From: Perspicuibacillus lycopersici
GTDB taxonomy: Bacteria; Bacillota; Bacilli; Bacillales; Caldibacillaceae
NCBI RefSeq assembly: GCF_025660475.1
Contig: NZ_JAOUSF010000002.1
Location: forward strand, 186,001 to 250,000
Direction of reading: 5' to 3'
Length of the DNA stretch: 64,000 bases
Both the position numbers and the translations under genes were made by a program. Numbering within the stretch: the first letter of the stretch is position 1; every line of letters starts with the position of its first letter. Positions 39,861-48,858 of the stretch are shown in pieces. The notes under the pieces were generated by a model. The model made no database searches and was not told the DNA's origin. It was given only the letters and a program-made list of their open reading frames with translations.

Positions 39861-40799
39861 TTAATCCAACTCTCGCACTTTAAATGGTAATAACACTCCC
39901 TCAATTCTATCACGGATTGGCTCATATTGAGGTGGTAATTTCAATTCATCTCCCATTTTTTCATATGCTTCATCAATGCCAAATCCAGGAGGATCTGTTG
40001 CTATTTCAAATAAAATTTCTCCATGCTCTTTGAAATAAATTGAGGTAAAATAATTACGATCCTTAATTTCAGTTACTCCATAGCCATTTTTAGCTAGCAG
40101 CTTTTGCCAATTGAGCTGGTCGTTTAAATCTTCTGCACGCCAAGCAATATGATGGACGGTACCTACTCCCATTCTGCCTCTACTACCGGATGGTGTAATT
40201 TTTATATCGACAATATTGCCGATTTCACTGTTTGATTGAAAACGAATATAATCGCCATCTTCTCCGACCTTCTCTAGACCCATTAACTCTTCAAGAAGCT
40301 GGGATGTTTTTTCTGGATAGGCAGAATATAGTATCGCGCCGCCAAAGCCTTTAATGGCTACCTCTGGTGTTACCTCACCAAATGTCCATTGGTTTGTTGG
40401 ACCATAGGCGCGCTCCACCAATTCTAAATGTAAGCCATGTGGGTCATCAAATTTGAGGAATTGTTCACCAAAGCGCAATGCTTTTCGAAATGGAATCGCA
40501 TATTTCGCAAGTCTTTTCTCCCAAAACTCCATACTTCCTACCGGTACTGCATAGGTTGTGACACCAACTTGGCCATCACCGATTCTTCCTTTATAGGCAT
40601 TTGCCCATGGAAAAAAGGTAATAATTGTTCCTGGGTTTCCAACATCATCTCCAAAGTAAAAATGGTAGGTACCCGGATCATCAAAGTTTACCGTTTGTTT
40701 CACTAAGCGCATCCCAAGTACACCTGCATAAAAGTCTACATTTTCTTGAGGATGGCCAACAATTGCAGTTATATGGTGAATTCCTGTTGTTTTCTTCAT
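39861..40799 (-). CDS. mhqO: Ring-cleaving dioxygenase, MhqO-like
   Basis: Glyoxalase/extradiol dioxygenase-fold protein of 312 aa, the length of B. subtilis MhqO. Two vicinal-oxygen-chelate halves are visible. GIHHITAIVGHPQENVDFYAG is at the N-terminus and VHHIAWRAEDLNDQ begins the second half near residue 219. His8 and His220-type positions and HGEILFEIATD fit the metal-binding pattern. It heads the cluster behind an MhqR-like operator. AAAAGGAG precedes the ATG. Confidence 0.9.
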   Translation of the reverse strand: MKKTTGIHHITAIVGHPQENVDFYAGVLGMRLVKQTVNFDDPGTYHFYFGDDVGNPGTIITFFPWANAYKGRIGDGQVGVTTYAVPVGSMEFWEKRLAKYAIPFRKALRFGEQFLKFDDPHGLHLELVERAYGPTNQWTFGEVTPEVAIKGFGGAILYSAYPEKTSQLLEELMGLEKVGEDGDYIRFQSNSEIGNIVDIKITPSGSRGRMGVGTVHHIAWRAEDLNDQLNWQKLLAKNGYGVTEIKDRNYFTSIYFKEHGEILFEIATDPPGFGIDEAYEKMGDELKLPPQYEPIRDRIEGVLLPFKVRELD

Positions 40800-40876
40800 T
40801 ATTTTTCGCTCCTTTTCATAATAGAATTTCCTAACAAATGAAGATATTTCTTGTTAAAAATTTCTGTAGTAAAATT

Positions 40877-40894
40877 TATCTCTATTTCGAGATA
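40877..40894. promoter_or_regulatory. MhqR-like operator, proximal
   Basis: TATCTCTATTTCGAGATA differs from the Bacillus MhqR palindrome (TATCTCGAATTCGAGATA) only at two central bases. It is 78 bp upstream of mhqO. Confidence 0.7.
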
Positions 40895-40918
40895 TATGTT
40901 TAAAAAAGGGTGTGTTCA

Positions 40919-41060
40919 TATAGATTGTTGCTATTTGTAAAAAGACCGCAGACTGAATACACTCCGCTTTCCTGCGGGCGAGCGGGAGTTTCCGTGTATT
41001 CAGTCTGCTCAGCGCTTCATATAATAATTCTTATCTCATGAAATAATAACAATCCTTTAG
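40919..41060. mobile_element. Palindromic repeat element, short copy, between two MhqR-like boxes
   Basis: GCAGACTGAATACAC (40948-40962) and GTGTATTCAGTCTGC (40994-41008) are perfect 15-bp arms. Both flanks match the element at 26047-26329 in inverted orientation. It is non-coding. The whole 40800-41257 gap is accounted for by this element and two operator boxes. Confidence 0.7.
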
Positions 41061-41108
41061 AAAACTGCCTTAAAACAATATCAATCTTACTTTTATTTCG
41101 ACTAAATA

Positions 41109-41126
41109 TATCTTTAATTCGAGATA
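41109..41126. promoter_or_regulatory. MhqR-like operator, distal
   Basis: TATCTTTAATTCGAGATA matches the MhqR consensus with two changes, both in the left half. It lies 232 bp from the proximal box, on the far side of the inserted element. Confidence 0.6.
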
Positions 41127-41257
41127 ATTATACTTCTTCCGTTTGTTCTTGTCAATCTCCCACAATTCCAATAAAAATTGGTAAAAAGTATAGGTGTACA
41201 GTACTATTTTTTCGAAAATTTGTATATTTTCACTTAGGAGAACATGGTACAGTATAA

Positions 41258-42040
41258 ATGATGCATCCATTACAAATGCTGTTAGAAGGGAGATTACCGG
41301 TGGGGATATTCGGTATTGATTATAGTCTTTATTCCTTTAGCCCTTTTTCTTTTAGTCATCTATTTGTCCTATTTCTTTTTCTTATCAGTTGTGCCTGCCT
41401 TTATGTTTTTAGAACGAATAATTTCTTTCCTTCGCGAAGGCTGGAATACATGATTGCTTTTTTGTTAATCGGCTTGGAATTATTCTATCAACTTTGGTCC
41501 TATGCAAATGGTATATGGCTCCTCAGCCAATCGCTTCCATTAGAACTATGCAGTATCACATTATTTTTAGCCTTGTTATTGATTTTCACCCAGAAAAAAA
41601 TATTTTATGAACTTGTTTTTTTTACCGCCCTGTTAGGTGCAACCCAAGCACTTATAACACCTGTATTAGCCTTCGATTTTCCACATACTCGATTCTTTCA
41701 TTTCTTTTTGTCACATATGCTGCTGATCTGGGTTGCGCTTTACTACACGTGGAATAAAGGCTACCGGCCAACCATATGGTCGATTGTAAAGGTGTTTCTC
41801 TTTCTAAATCTGCTTTTGCCATTCATAATGTATATCAATACTGTGGTCAACGGTAATTATATGTTTTTGAGCTACAAACCAACAAGTGCAAGCTTATTAG
41901 ATGTTTTAGGACCGTATCCTTGGTACATTTTATCGTTGGAAGGAATTCTCATTGGATTTAGTATTATTTTATGGTTGCTTTTTCGTAAAAAAAAGAAACA
42001 TACTGCACATATCGGTTTAAAATATCCAATCGAGAAATAA
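41258..42040 (+). CDS. TIGR02206/YwaF-type membrane protein
   Basis: Integral membrane protein with about seven hydrophobic segments. FSPFSFSHLFVLFLF, LPLELCSITLFLALLLIF and FFHFFLSHMLLIWVALYYTW fit the YwaF/TIGR02206 family, whose function is unknown. Two starts are possible. The ATG at 41258 has a weak site and gives 260 aa. The GTG at 41300 has AAGGGAG seven bases upstream and gives 246 aa starting near GIFGIDYS, which is closer to the family. It is a single-gene unit. Confidence 0.85.
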   Translation: MMHPLQMLLEGRLPVGIFGIDYSLYSFSPFSFSHLFVLFLFLISCACLYVFRTNNFFPSRRLEYMIAFLLIGLELFYQLWSYANGIWLLSQSLPLELCSITLFLALLLIFTQKKIFYELVFFTALLGATQALITPVLAFDFPHTRFFHFFLSHMLLIWVALYYTWNKGYRPTIWSIVKVFLFLNLLLPFIMYINTVVNGNYMFLSYKPTSASLLDVLGPYPWYILSLEGILIGFSIILWLLFRKKKKHTAHIGLKYPIEK

Positions 42041-42080
42041 AACGGAACAATCACTAATATTGATGATTGTTCCGTTTTGT
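42039..42080. terminator. Bidirectional terminator
   Basis: AAAACGGAACAATCA and TGATTGTTCCGTTTT are perfect 15-bp arms with U-runs on both strands. They sit between two convergent genes. Confidence 0.9.
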
Positions 42081-42117
42081 CTAAACATATAATTCCTATA
42101 ACTAGCTTCTTTCGACA

Positions 42118-42438
42118 TTATTTTAAGACTAATGGCATAACCGGATTTAATATTTGCTGCGGACTTTTTAATTGAAAGCTATGGAGTGAATCGGAATAGT
42201 CAATTTTTAGTACTTCATCGAAATATACCTTTTGTGTATTATTGATAAATACTGGGCGATCATTCGTCTTATAAATGGTTGCATTTTCTAAGTTCGGCTC
42301 GTTTACATGCCAAAGCACTGGTACTCCACCAGCACAGCCACAATTTTCATCATCAAAATGAATTTTTACCATTCCCTCCTTTTCAGCAATTTGTTTATTT
42401 AATTCCTCGATTGCACGATCAGTTATCGTAATTTCCAT
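42118..42438 (-). CDS. HesB/IscA-like iron-sulfur biosynthesis domain protein (YqkB type)
   Basis: Protein of 106 aa with the HesB-like fold (ITITDRAIEELNK, then VYFDEVLKIDYSD). DDENCGCAGG holds a Cys-Gly-Cys pair, but the three-cysteine pattern of true A-type carriers is not complete. The closest Bacillus relative by length and motif is YqkB, of unclear function. The ATG at 42438 fits AAAGGA spacing better than that at 42447. Confidence 0.82.
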   Translation of the reverse strand: MEITITDRAIEELNKQIAEKEGMVKIHFDDENCGCAGGVPVLWHVNEPNLENATIYKTNDRPVFINNTQKVYFDEVLKIDYSDSLHSFQLKSPQQILNPVMPLVLK

Positions 42439-42570
42439 ATTGGACATCCTTTCACCGATTATATTTTTTCACTAAACTATTATAGATTTAGTGTAGCACT
42501 TTCTGTTCTTTTAAAGAAATAATACAACTTACTCGCGATAGAGAATCGTCTAAAGATTCCTATAAATATA

Positions 42571-42599
42571 TTGCAAATTTCGACAAGATCTATTATTAT
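42571..42599 (+). promoter_or_regulatory. Candidate brnQ promoter
   Basis: TTGCAA (42571-42576) and TATTAT (42594-42599) are 17 bp apart, about 70 bp before the start codon. Confidence 0.5.
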
Positions 42600-42624
42600 A
42601 TTAAAATAACTTTTAATCATTAAA

Positions 42625-42639
42625 AACTTTCAGATATTT
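42625..42639 (+). promoter_or_regulatory. CodY-like box before brnQ
   Basis: AACTTTCAGATATTT matches the CodY consensus AATTTTCWGAAAATT at 12 of 15 positions. It lies downstream of the predicted promoter. CodY control of branched-chain amino acid uptake is established in Bacillus. Confidence 0.45.
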
Positions 42640-42670
42640 AACGGAATGATACCGCTTCGGGGGAACTATT

Positions 42671-44023
42671 ATGAATGAAAAATTATCCATAAAATCTTAT
42701 GTTGTAATTGGCGTCATGTTATTCGCCTTATTTTTCGGTGCTGGTAACTTAATTTTTCCAGCACAGCTTGGTCAACAGGCTGGTAGCAATCTTTGGTTAG
42801 GGATTAGCGGCTTCCTGATTACTGGAGTCGGGTTACCATTACTTGGAATCATTGCGATGAGTTTTTCCGGAAGTAATAATTTACAGGATTTAGCGAGTCG
42901 TGTCCATCCACTGTATGGAATCTTTTTTACTTCCCTATTATATTTAACTATCGGACCATTCTTCGCAGCACCTCGGACTGGCACGGTTGCATATGAAGTA
43001 GGAATTGCACCATTTGTTGAAAAGCAATATGAAGACATTGGACTTTTCATTTTTACGATTGTGTTTTTCGGGATTACACTTTTCCTATCTTTGAAACCTG
43101 CAAAAATCGTCGATTATATTGGAAAAATTTTAGCACCTGGTCTCGTCATCCTAATTTTTATATTATTAGCTGTTTCCTTCCTTCATCCGATGGGGGAAAT
43201 TTCAAGCCCACAGCAATCCTATGAAAACGGATCGTTTGTTAAAGGATTCTTGGAAGGCTATAACACAATGGATGCTCTTGCATCTCTTGTGTTTGGAATC
43301 ATTGTCATTAATTCGATTAAGGCAATCGGGTTAACAAGCAAAAAAGGGATTATGCAAGCTTCTGCTAAATCTGGTGCAGTTGCTATCGGTCTACTCGCCC
43401 TGATTTATATTGGGATCTCTTATTTAGGGGCAACAAGTGTAGAGTCTTTAGGATTATTTGCAACAGGAGGTCCTGTGCTTAGCGGGGCGGCTTCCTATTA
43501 CTTTGGGAAGCTTGGTTCACTATTATTAGCACTTGTGATTTTTCTAGCTTGTTTAACTACAGCAATCGGTCTAATTACCGCTAATGCGGAATATTTCCAT
43601 ACCATCTTCCCAAAAATCAGCTATAAACTATTGGTAGTATTCTTTTCTGTATCGACCTTTGTTATCGCTAATTTCGGCTTAGCAAATATTATTGTATTCT
43701 CTGTTCCAGTGTTGATGTTCCTTTATCCACTTGCAATTGTATTAATGCTTTTAACGTTTTTATCACCACTTTTTTACCATGCTCGAATCGTTTATTTATC
43801 GACAATTGCTGTAACTTTTTTGATTAGTATTTTTGACGGACTAAAATCGTTATGCCAATCATTAGCGATTGATTATTTTCATTGGATGCAACCAGTTCTT
43901 TCTTTATATGAAGAGTATCTTCCATTTTATGAGCAAGGACTTGGCTGGTTTTTGCCAGCAATCCTAGTAATCTGCATAACAACAGTGATTATTCGTATGC
44001 AAACAAGCAAACAGAAACAGTAA
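42671..44023 (+). CDS. brnQ: Branched-chain amino acid transport system II carrier protein
   Basis: LIVCS-family sodium-coupled importer of leucine, isoleucine and valine. It has 450 aa with about twelve hydrophobic segments. ALFFGAGNLIFPAQLGQQAG at the N-terminus is the family hallmark. TIGPFFAAPRTGTVAYEVG and LTTAIGLITANAEYF are further conserved blocks. GGGGGA precedes the ATG. It is a single-gene unit with its own terminator. Confidence 0.95.
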   Translation: MNEKLSIKSYVVIGVMLFALFFGAGNLIFPAQLGQQAGSNLWLGISGFLITGVGLPLLGIIAMSFSGSNNLQDLASRVHPLYGIFFTSLLYLTIGPFFAAPRTGTVAYEVGIAPFVEKQYEDIGLFIFTIVFFGITLFLSLKPAKIVDYIGKILAPGLVILIFILLAVSFLHPMGEISSPQQSYENGSFVKGFLEGYNTMDALASLVFGIIVINSIKAIGLTSKKGIMQASAKSGAVAIGLLALIYIGISYLGATSVESLGLFATGGPVLSGAASYYFGKLGSLLLALVIFLACLTTAIGLITANAEYFHTIFPKISYKLLVVFFSVSTFVIANFGLANIIVFSVPVLMFLYPLAIVLMLLTFLSPLFYHARIVYLSTIAVTFLISIFDGLKSLCQSLAIDYFHWMQPVLSLYEEYLPFYEQGLGWFLPAILVICITTVIIRMQTSKQKQ

Positions 44024-44080
44024 ACTACTATCGTTTCATAAAAAACCCGCTAGTAGGGTTGATTGACGATTAATTTTGTC

Positions 44081-44108
44081 AACCGCCGTTAATTAGCGGT
44101 TTTTTTTA
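44081..44108 (+). terminator. brnQ terminator
   Basis: AACCGC (44081-44086) and GCGGTT (44096-44101) form a stem followed by TTTTTTT. Confidence 0.75.
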
Positions 44109-44171
44109 ATACTTCCTGCTCTCATAGTCTAAAGCATATATGCAGGTAATTATCATTATCTTATTGAAATG

Positions 44172-44198
44172 AAAACCCTTAACATAACATGTTAAGGG
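44172..44198 (-). terminator. Terminator after the frameshifted small gene
   Basis: CCCTTAACAT (44176-44185) and ATGTTAAGGG (44189-44198) pair perfectly. TTTTC follows on the minus strand. Confidence 0.65.
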
Positions 44199-44314
44199 AT
44201 ATTTAATACGTATTTACGATTATTTTTCAAAATTAATCGGAATGTAGTGTTGGTATGTCAAGGATAATATGATTAGTTATGTTCATAATTATCCAGAATA
44301 TAAAAGTTAATACT

Positions 44315-44523
44315 CTACCAAAATAAAGGATTCTTCATAATTAATCGGAAAAAATTATCAAGAACGGTGTATACTAATTTATCATCTTCTTTAAGTTCAT
44401 CTGAAACCCAACAAACATACTCTGTTATCAATCCGCTGTCTTTACCCACTAAATAAACATCAAATGGACCGGTTGCCATATCAGGAGCAATTGAGTCAAT
44501 CCATTATAGGGAACGTTTTCCAT
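44315..44523 (-). pseudogene. Frameshifted small protein gene, unrecognised family
   Basis: AGGAGG lies six bases before an ATG at 44523. The frame begins MENVPY, then breaks near 44503. From there another frame stays open for 62 codons to a stop at 44315, reading WIDSIAPDMATGPFDVYLVG and later DELKEDDKLVYTVLDNFF. The composition looks like real protein. The 209-bp length is 3n+2, so one base has been lost or two gained. The intact protein would be about 69 aa. I do not recognise it. A downstream terminator at 44172 fits a real gene. The rest of the 44109-44677 gap holds only hairpins. Confidence 0.6.
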
Positions 44524-44542
44524 TAATTACCTCCTATTAAAT

Positions 44543-44568
44543 AGCGAGAGATAATGATATCTCTCGCT
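44543..44568. other. Perfect hairpin upstream of the frameshifted gene
   Basis: AGCGAGAGATA and TATCTCTCGCT are perfect 11-bp arms with a 4-nt loop, eight bases before the AGGAGG. The U-tract is poor, so it may be a weak minJ terminator or a 5' UTR structure. Confidence 0.6.
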
Positions 44569-44677
44569 TAAAGTATGGAACGTTTATTCCTGATGTTTAT
44601 GAAAATTATTCCGATAACTTATGAGAATAATTCCAGTAAATTTTGAACAGTTTCTGATAAATTATGAAAAATAACAT

Positions 44678-45874
44678 TTACCCCACATCCTGCTCCCATT
44701 GCTTCTCTTCTGTGACAAAGATAACGCCGAGTTCATGATGCTCTCCTTCGTACAGGGCACGTTGGGCGAAACGGTTTTCGCCATTGATGTCGATTACTTC
44801 GAGTTTGCAGTATGCGCGATTTCGTTGCAGCGCACCATAAAACTCTTGTTCATTATTAATCGCGATTCCATTAACGGTTTTAATAACTTCGCCAATTTGT
44901 ATATGCATTTTCTCTGCAGGGGAATCTGGAATAATATCCAAGACAACGATTCCTGGCTGACTTTTGGAAAAGTAAAATGCTTGTGTGTTGTTGCGAATTC
45001 GTTGTGCGATTGATACGAGTATTCGTCCAATTATAGCGACTGCTACTGCTATTACAGAAGCAATTGGGAACCAAAACCCTACTCCCGCGATAATGGTTAT
45101 TACTGCACCTAATTGGATAACTCGCATTCCAGTATTCCGAACGCCTACAGCTGGAAGCATTGCACGAATCTGTTGGCCGAAACCGAACCAATATGGGATA
45201 AATAAAACTGTGAAACTTTCATTATGAATCGGAATGACTGGCCAAAAGTCAAATGGGACAGAAAGTGTACCTTCTGGAATTAAAAATAACAGTGGAACCA
45301 TCCATAGCCGTTTCGATTCATGAATCCCTACCTTTAACCCACGTTTACTACGAATGATTTTTGGTGAAGTATGCTTCGAGCCGTTGCGATAAATTAAAAT
45401 ACCTTCTATTAATAGTAGTAAACCAGTAAGAAATGCAGCTCCTGGTAATATTGCGGTTGGAACAACTGCAAAAATATCCGTCAAATACGGAACTTTTATT
45501 TGCCAATACTGGATAGCCATGATGGCAAAAAAAGTTATACCAGCGGTGTAGGCGGAAGATAGAATACTAGGTTTAAAGCAAAGGGAAAATAACAAAGTCA
45601 ATATACCAGCTGTGACAATAAATGCAAATGGTACGGTATAGCCGACTAAACAAATAACGATGGAAAAAATCAGCCCCAATAATAGTCCCGTTTTCCAATA
45701 GGTCCGCAGCTCAAACCAACCATCCTGTACGCGAATATGAAAGTTTTTTCGTTCCCGCTTAACGCGCAGATAGCCTAAATAAAGAGAATACATTAAGCCA
45801 AGATAAAGCAATGGATGAAGAAATAGTTTTCCTATCCCTATTGCTATTTCTAGCAAAATGGTAGTAGCCTCCAC
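44678..45874 (-). CDS. minJ: Cell division topological determinant MinJ
   Basis: Polytopic membrane protein with a C-terminal PDZ domain (about residues 305-385, QPGIVVLDIIPDSPAEKM then GEVIKTVNGIAINNEQEF). MinJ bridges DivIVA and MinD to place the MinCD inhibitor in Bacillus. About eight membrane segments precede the PDZ domain. The GTG at 45874 has AAAGGAGGTG eight bases upstream and gives 398 aa, close to B. subtilis MinJ. The order minJ-ctpB-ftsX-ftsE supports the call. Confidence 0.9.
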   Translation of the reverse strand: MEATTILLEIAIGIGKLFLHPLLYLGLMYSLYLGYLRVKRERKNFHIRVQDGWFELRTYWKTGLLLGLIFSIVICLVGYTVPFAFIVTAGILTLLFSLCFKPSILSSAYTAGITFFAIMAIQYWQIKVPYLTDIFAVVPTAILPGAAFLTGLLLLIEGILIYRNGSKHTSPKIIRSKRGLKVGIHESKRLWMVPLLFLIPEGTLSVPFDFWPVIPIHNESFTVLFIPYWFGFGQQIRAMLPAVGVRNTGMRVIQLGAVITIIAGVGFWFPIASVIAVAVAIIGRILVSIAQRIRNNTQAFYFSKSQPGIVVLDIIPDSPAEKMHIQIGEVIKTVNGIAINNEQEFYGALQRNRAYCKLEVIDINGENRFAQRALYEGEHHELGVIFVTEEKQWEQDVG

Positions 45875-46043
45875 GAAACATGCACCTCCTTTGGTGCAGG
45901 GCACCAGAAATTATGTTATGTAAATATTCTATTAATTTATTTGAATTGAGTAGAGCTTTCTTTTATTTTACCAAATTTATTGTAAAAAACCTATGGATTA
46001 ATAAAATATATTCATTTTCTACTACTTCCACTGCTCCGATAAA

Positions 46044-46092
46044 CATAAAAGTGGATAAGGATTTGTCATCTTAGACATCCCTTATCCACTTT
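46044..46092 (-). terminator. ctpB terminator
   Basis: AAAGTGGATAAGG (46048-46060) and CCTTATCCACTTT (46080-46092) pair perfectly around a smaller inner hairpin. TTTTATG follows on the minus strand. Confidence 0.75.
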
Positions 46093-46118
46093 CGCTATTG
46101 GTCGTATCTTTTTATCTA

Positions 46119-47570
46119 TTATTTTTTCCCATACTGAAAATACTTCAATGCAGTTTGTAATTGTCGATCATTTTTTTGATTATTTAATTCTTCTACCACT
46201 TTAGCTTCCATCGCTTCTGCTGTTTGTTTATCAATCGTTCCTGTCACCGGTAAATCATTTTGCTGCTGAAATGCTTTAACGGCAGCCTCGGTTGTTTCAC
46301 TATAATAGCCATCCAATCTTCCTGGTTCGAATCCAATGCTTTTAAGTAAGGTTTGGGCATTTTTTATTTGTTCATTGTTCATATCCCGTGATAATGTTGT
46401 TTCGACTTGAATTGGATGGAGATGGTACAGGTCAGACTGAAGTACATGAATATCTGGGTCAATTCCTTCCTTATGAATCCAATTACCATCCGGTGTTAAC
46501 CATTTATACATCGTTAGCTTAATATTACTATTATCACCTAAATCTACTTGCTGCTGAACGGTTCCTTTGCCGAAGGTCTTTTCTCCGATGGTTAAATAAC
46601 CTTCTCCTTCCTTCAATGCAGCTGCTAAAATTTCTGAAGCTGAAGCACTTCCTTTATCCGTTAGCACTACCATTGGATAGTCTTTCTTCTCTTTTAATTT
46701 CGAATAAACTTGTTCCCGTTGCCCATCTCTTCCCTCGATTTGAAGCATCGGCTTTTGATCAGTTACTAATGCGCCAGCAATTTCCTCAACACTGGAGAGC
46801 AATCCTCCTGGATTACCTCTAACATCGATAATCAATCCTTCAATTTTCTTTTTCTCTAACGCTTTTAGCTGGGCAATAAAATCCTTGCCTGTCTCTCTTG
46901 AAAACTGAGTAATCTCGATATAGCCAATATTTGCATTACCACTTTTCATGACAGAGGAATAGACGGTCTCCATTGGAATCGTATCCCGCTTCACTTCGAT
47001 TGCAATCGGCTCACTTAACCCTTCCCGTTGTACCTCTAACAGGACATTTGTCCCTTTTTTACCACGGATTTTCAATGTTACATCATACAAATCAAAATTC
47101 GTTACATCTTCCCCATCTACTTTTAATATTTGATCATATGGTTTCAAACCAGCCTTTTCTGCAGGGGAGTTTTTAAATGGAGCCACAATAATAATTTTCC
47201 CGTCTAGCTCACTAATTTCTGCACCGATTCCCTCAAACGATGAATCGAGCGAGCTATTGAATTGGCTTGCTTTTTCCTCATTCATATAAACAGAATAAGG
47301 ATCATCTAATGTAGCGAGCATCCCTTGTACTGCCCCTTCTACAAGATCCTTTTCCTCTACTTCTTCCACATAAGCATTTTGAATAAGCTCATAGGCTTTT
47401 TCTACCTTGGATAAGTCAATAGCCTCTGTTCCCTCTCCAGATGGTTGAAAATACTGTTCTGTATTTTCTTCACTACTCGTTTGATCAAACCATTTCATAC
47501 TGGCATATGTACCACTAGATGCAACTAGCATCGACCCTATCATTAATCCAATAATCCAAGATTTCTTCAT
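46119..47570 (-). CDS. ctpB: C-terminal processing peptidase CtpB
   Basis: S41-family serine peptidase with an N-terminal membrane anchor or signal (residues 1-35), a PDZ domain (about 100-180), the protease core and a C-terminal peptidoglycan-binding domain (SIGFEPGRLDGYYSETTEAAV). The Ser in DKGSASASEILAAAL and Lys in GEKTFGKGTVQQ form the catalytic dyad. In B. subtilis CtpB cleaves SpoIVFA to trigger SigK activation. The ATG at 47570 follows AGGAGGAGG and gives 483 aa. Confidence 0.94.
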   Translation of the reverse strand: MKKSWIIGLMIGSMLVASSGTYASMKWFDQTSSEENTEQYFQPSGEGTEAIDLSKVEKAYELIQNAYVEEVEEKDLVEGAVQGMLATLDDPYSVYMNEEKASQFNSSLDSSFEGIGAEISELDGKIIIVAPFKNSPAEKAGLKPYDQILKVDGEDVTNFDLYDVTLKIRGKKGTNVLLEVQREGLSEPIAIEVKRDTIPMETVYSSVMKSGNANIGYIEITQFSRETGKDFIAQLKALEKKKIEGLIIDVRGNPGGLLSSVEEIAGALVTDQKPMLQIEGRDGQREQVYSKLKEKKDYPMVVLTDKGSASASEILAAALKEGEGYLTIGEKTFGKGTVQQQVDLGDNSNIKLTMYKWLTPDGNWIHKEGIDPDIHVLQSDLYHLHPIQVETTLSRDMNNEQIKNAQTLLKSIGFEPGRLDGYYSETTEAAVKAFQQQNDLPVTGTIDKQTAEAMEAKVVEELNNQKNDRQLQTALKYFQYGKK

Positions 47571-47908
47571 AACTTGTCCTCCTCCTACATGGATGCCCTC
47601 TTTCATATTCGAACGACTGAACTATTGGTGCGAAATGAAAGATGCCTACAACTTCCCAAATCTGCTAAAAATGATGTCCTATTTCACTATATGATGACGA
47701 AGGACAAGTTATGATTTATATTAGCCACCCGCATATTCACGGTTTTTTTTCCAAGTTCTTAGCAAATAATAGACTTTTTGTTGTATAATATTTGTGTGAT
47801 TGCACCATTTTTCTCTTTATCTAGAAGAACGGTGTTATTTCTATGCTTTTTACAGTCATTTACTTAATACTTTTTCCGTAGCTTCTTTTTCTTTTGATAA
47901 AATTACTT

Positions 47909-47937
47909 TTGGTAAGTAGATTTTTCTTCGATATAAA
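47909..47937 (+). promoter_or_regulatory. Candidate promoter for the YebC-family gene
   Basis: TTGGTA and TATAAA are 17 bp apart, 63 bp before the start codon. A GGCAGCAC / GTGCTGGC hairpin lies between promoter and ribosome binding site. The rest of the 47571-48000 gap shows no gene. Confidence 0.5.
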
Positions 47938-48000
47938 ATAAAAAGGCAGCACTGAGGCGGTGCTGGCAATAGACATTTCAGTTAAAGGTGAGTGTAAAAA

Positions 48001-48720
48001 ATGGGACGTAAATGGAATAATATTAAAGAAAAGAAAGCATTAAAGGATAAAAATACGAGCCGTGTTTATGCTAAATTCGGTCGTGAAATTTATGTTGTCG
48101 CAAAACAAGGCGAACCAGATCCAGAACTAAACCAATCATTACGATTCGTATTGGAACGTGCAAAAACCTATAATGTACCAAGACATATCATTGATCGCGC
48201 AATTGAAAAAGCAAAAGGCGGTTCTGATGAAAACTATGATGAGCTTCGCTATGAAGGCTTCGGTCCAAATGGTTCAATGGTAATCGTTGATGCTTTAACA
48301 AATAACGTAAACCGTACCGCTTCCGAGGTTCGTGCCGCATTTGGTAAAAATGGCGGAAATATGGGTGTCAGTGGTTCTGTTTCATATATGTTTGATGCAA
48401 CTGCAGTTATTGGGATGGAAGGAAAATCTGCTGACGAAGTATTAGAAATTTTAATGGAAGCAGATGTAGAAGTACGTGATATTTTGGAAGAAGAAGAAGC
48501 TGTTATTGTGTATGCTGAACCAGATCAATTCCATGCCGTTCAATCCGCATTAAAAGCTGCGGGAATCACGGAATTTACTGTCGCTGAATTAACAATGCTA
48601 CCACAAAGTGAAGTAACATTAGACGAAGAGGCTCAAGCTCAATTTGAAAAATTAATTGATGTACTAGAAGATTTAGATGATGTGCAGCAAGTGTACCATA
48701 ATGTTGATTTAGGAGAATAA
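48001..48720 (+). CDS. YebC/PmpR-family protein (YeeI type)
   Basis: YebC-family protein of 239 aa, as long as B. subtilis Yee[30 protein letters not shown] is the N-terminal signature region and [23 protein letters not shown] marks the second domain. Members were named as transcription regulators, and recent work assigns some to relief of ribosome stalling at proline stretches. Which applies here cannot be told. AAAGGTGA precedes the ATG. It is a single-gene unit. Confidence 0.92.
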   Translation: MGRKWNNIKEKKALKDKNTSRVYAKFGREIYVVAKQGEPDPELNQSLRFVLERAKTYNVPRHIIDRAIEKAKGGSDENYDELRYEGFGPNGSMVIVDALTNNVNRTASEVRAAFGKNGGNMGVSGSVSYMFDATAVIGMEGKSADEVLEILMEADVEVRDILEEEEAVIVYAEPDQFHAVQSALKAAGITEFTVAELTMLPQSEVTLDEEAQAQFEKLIDVLEDLDDVQQVYHNVDLGE

Positions 48721-48733
48721 TCTATTTGTGAAA

Positions 48734-48767
48734 AAACTCGCCAGTGATTTATTGGCGAGTTTCTTTA
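48734..48767. terminator. Bidirectional terminator
   Basis: AAACTCGCCA and TGGCGAGTTT are perfect arms with U-runs on both sides. It serves the YebC-family gene and the ribA-ribD-HAD operon. Confidence 0.85.
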
Positions 48768-48858
48768 TACCAAAATATTGTTGTCTTCATTCCTTTATTT
48801 TGTTTGTAAGCAAATAGTCTATTTCTTATCTACCTTTTGTAGAATTCTAGCCACGTAA

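Noticed and set aside
42448-42670. T-box leader upstream of brnQ
   Set aside because: No T-box AGGGTGGNACCGCG-like motif and no antiterminator/terminator pair. CodY control fits better.
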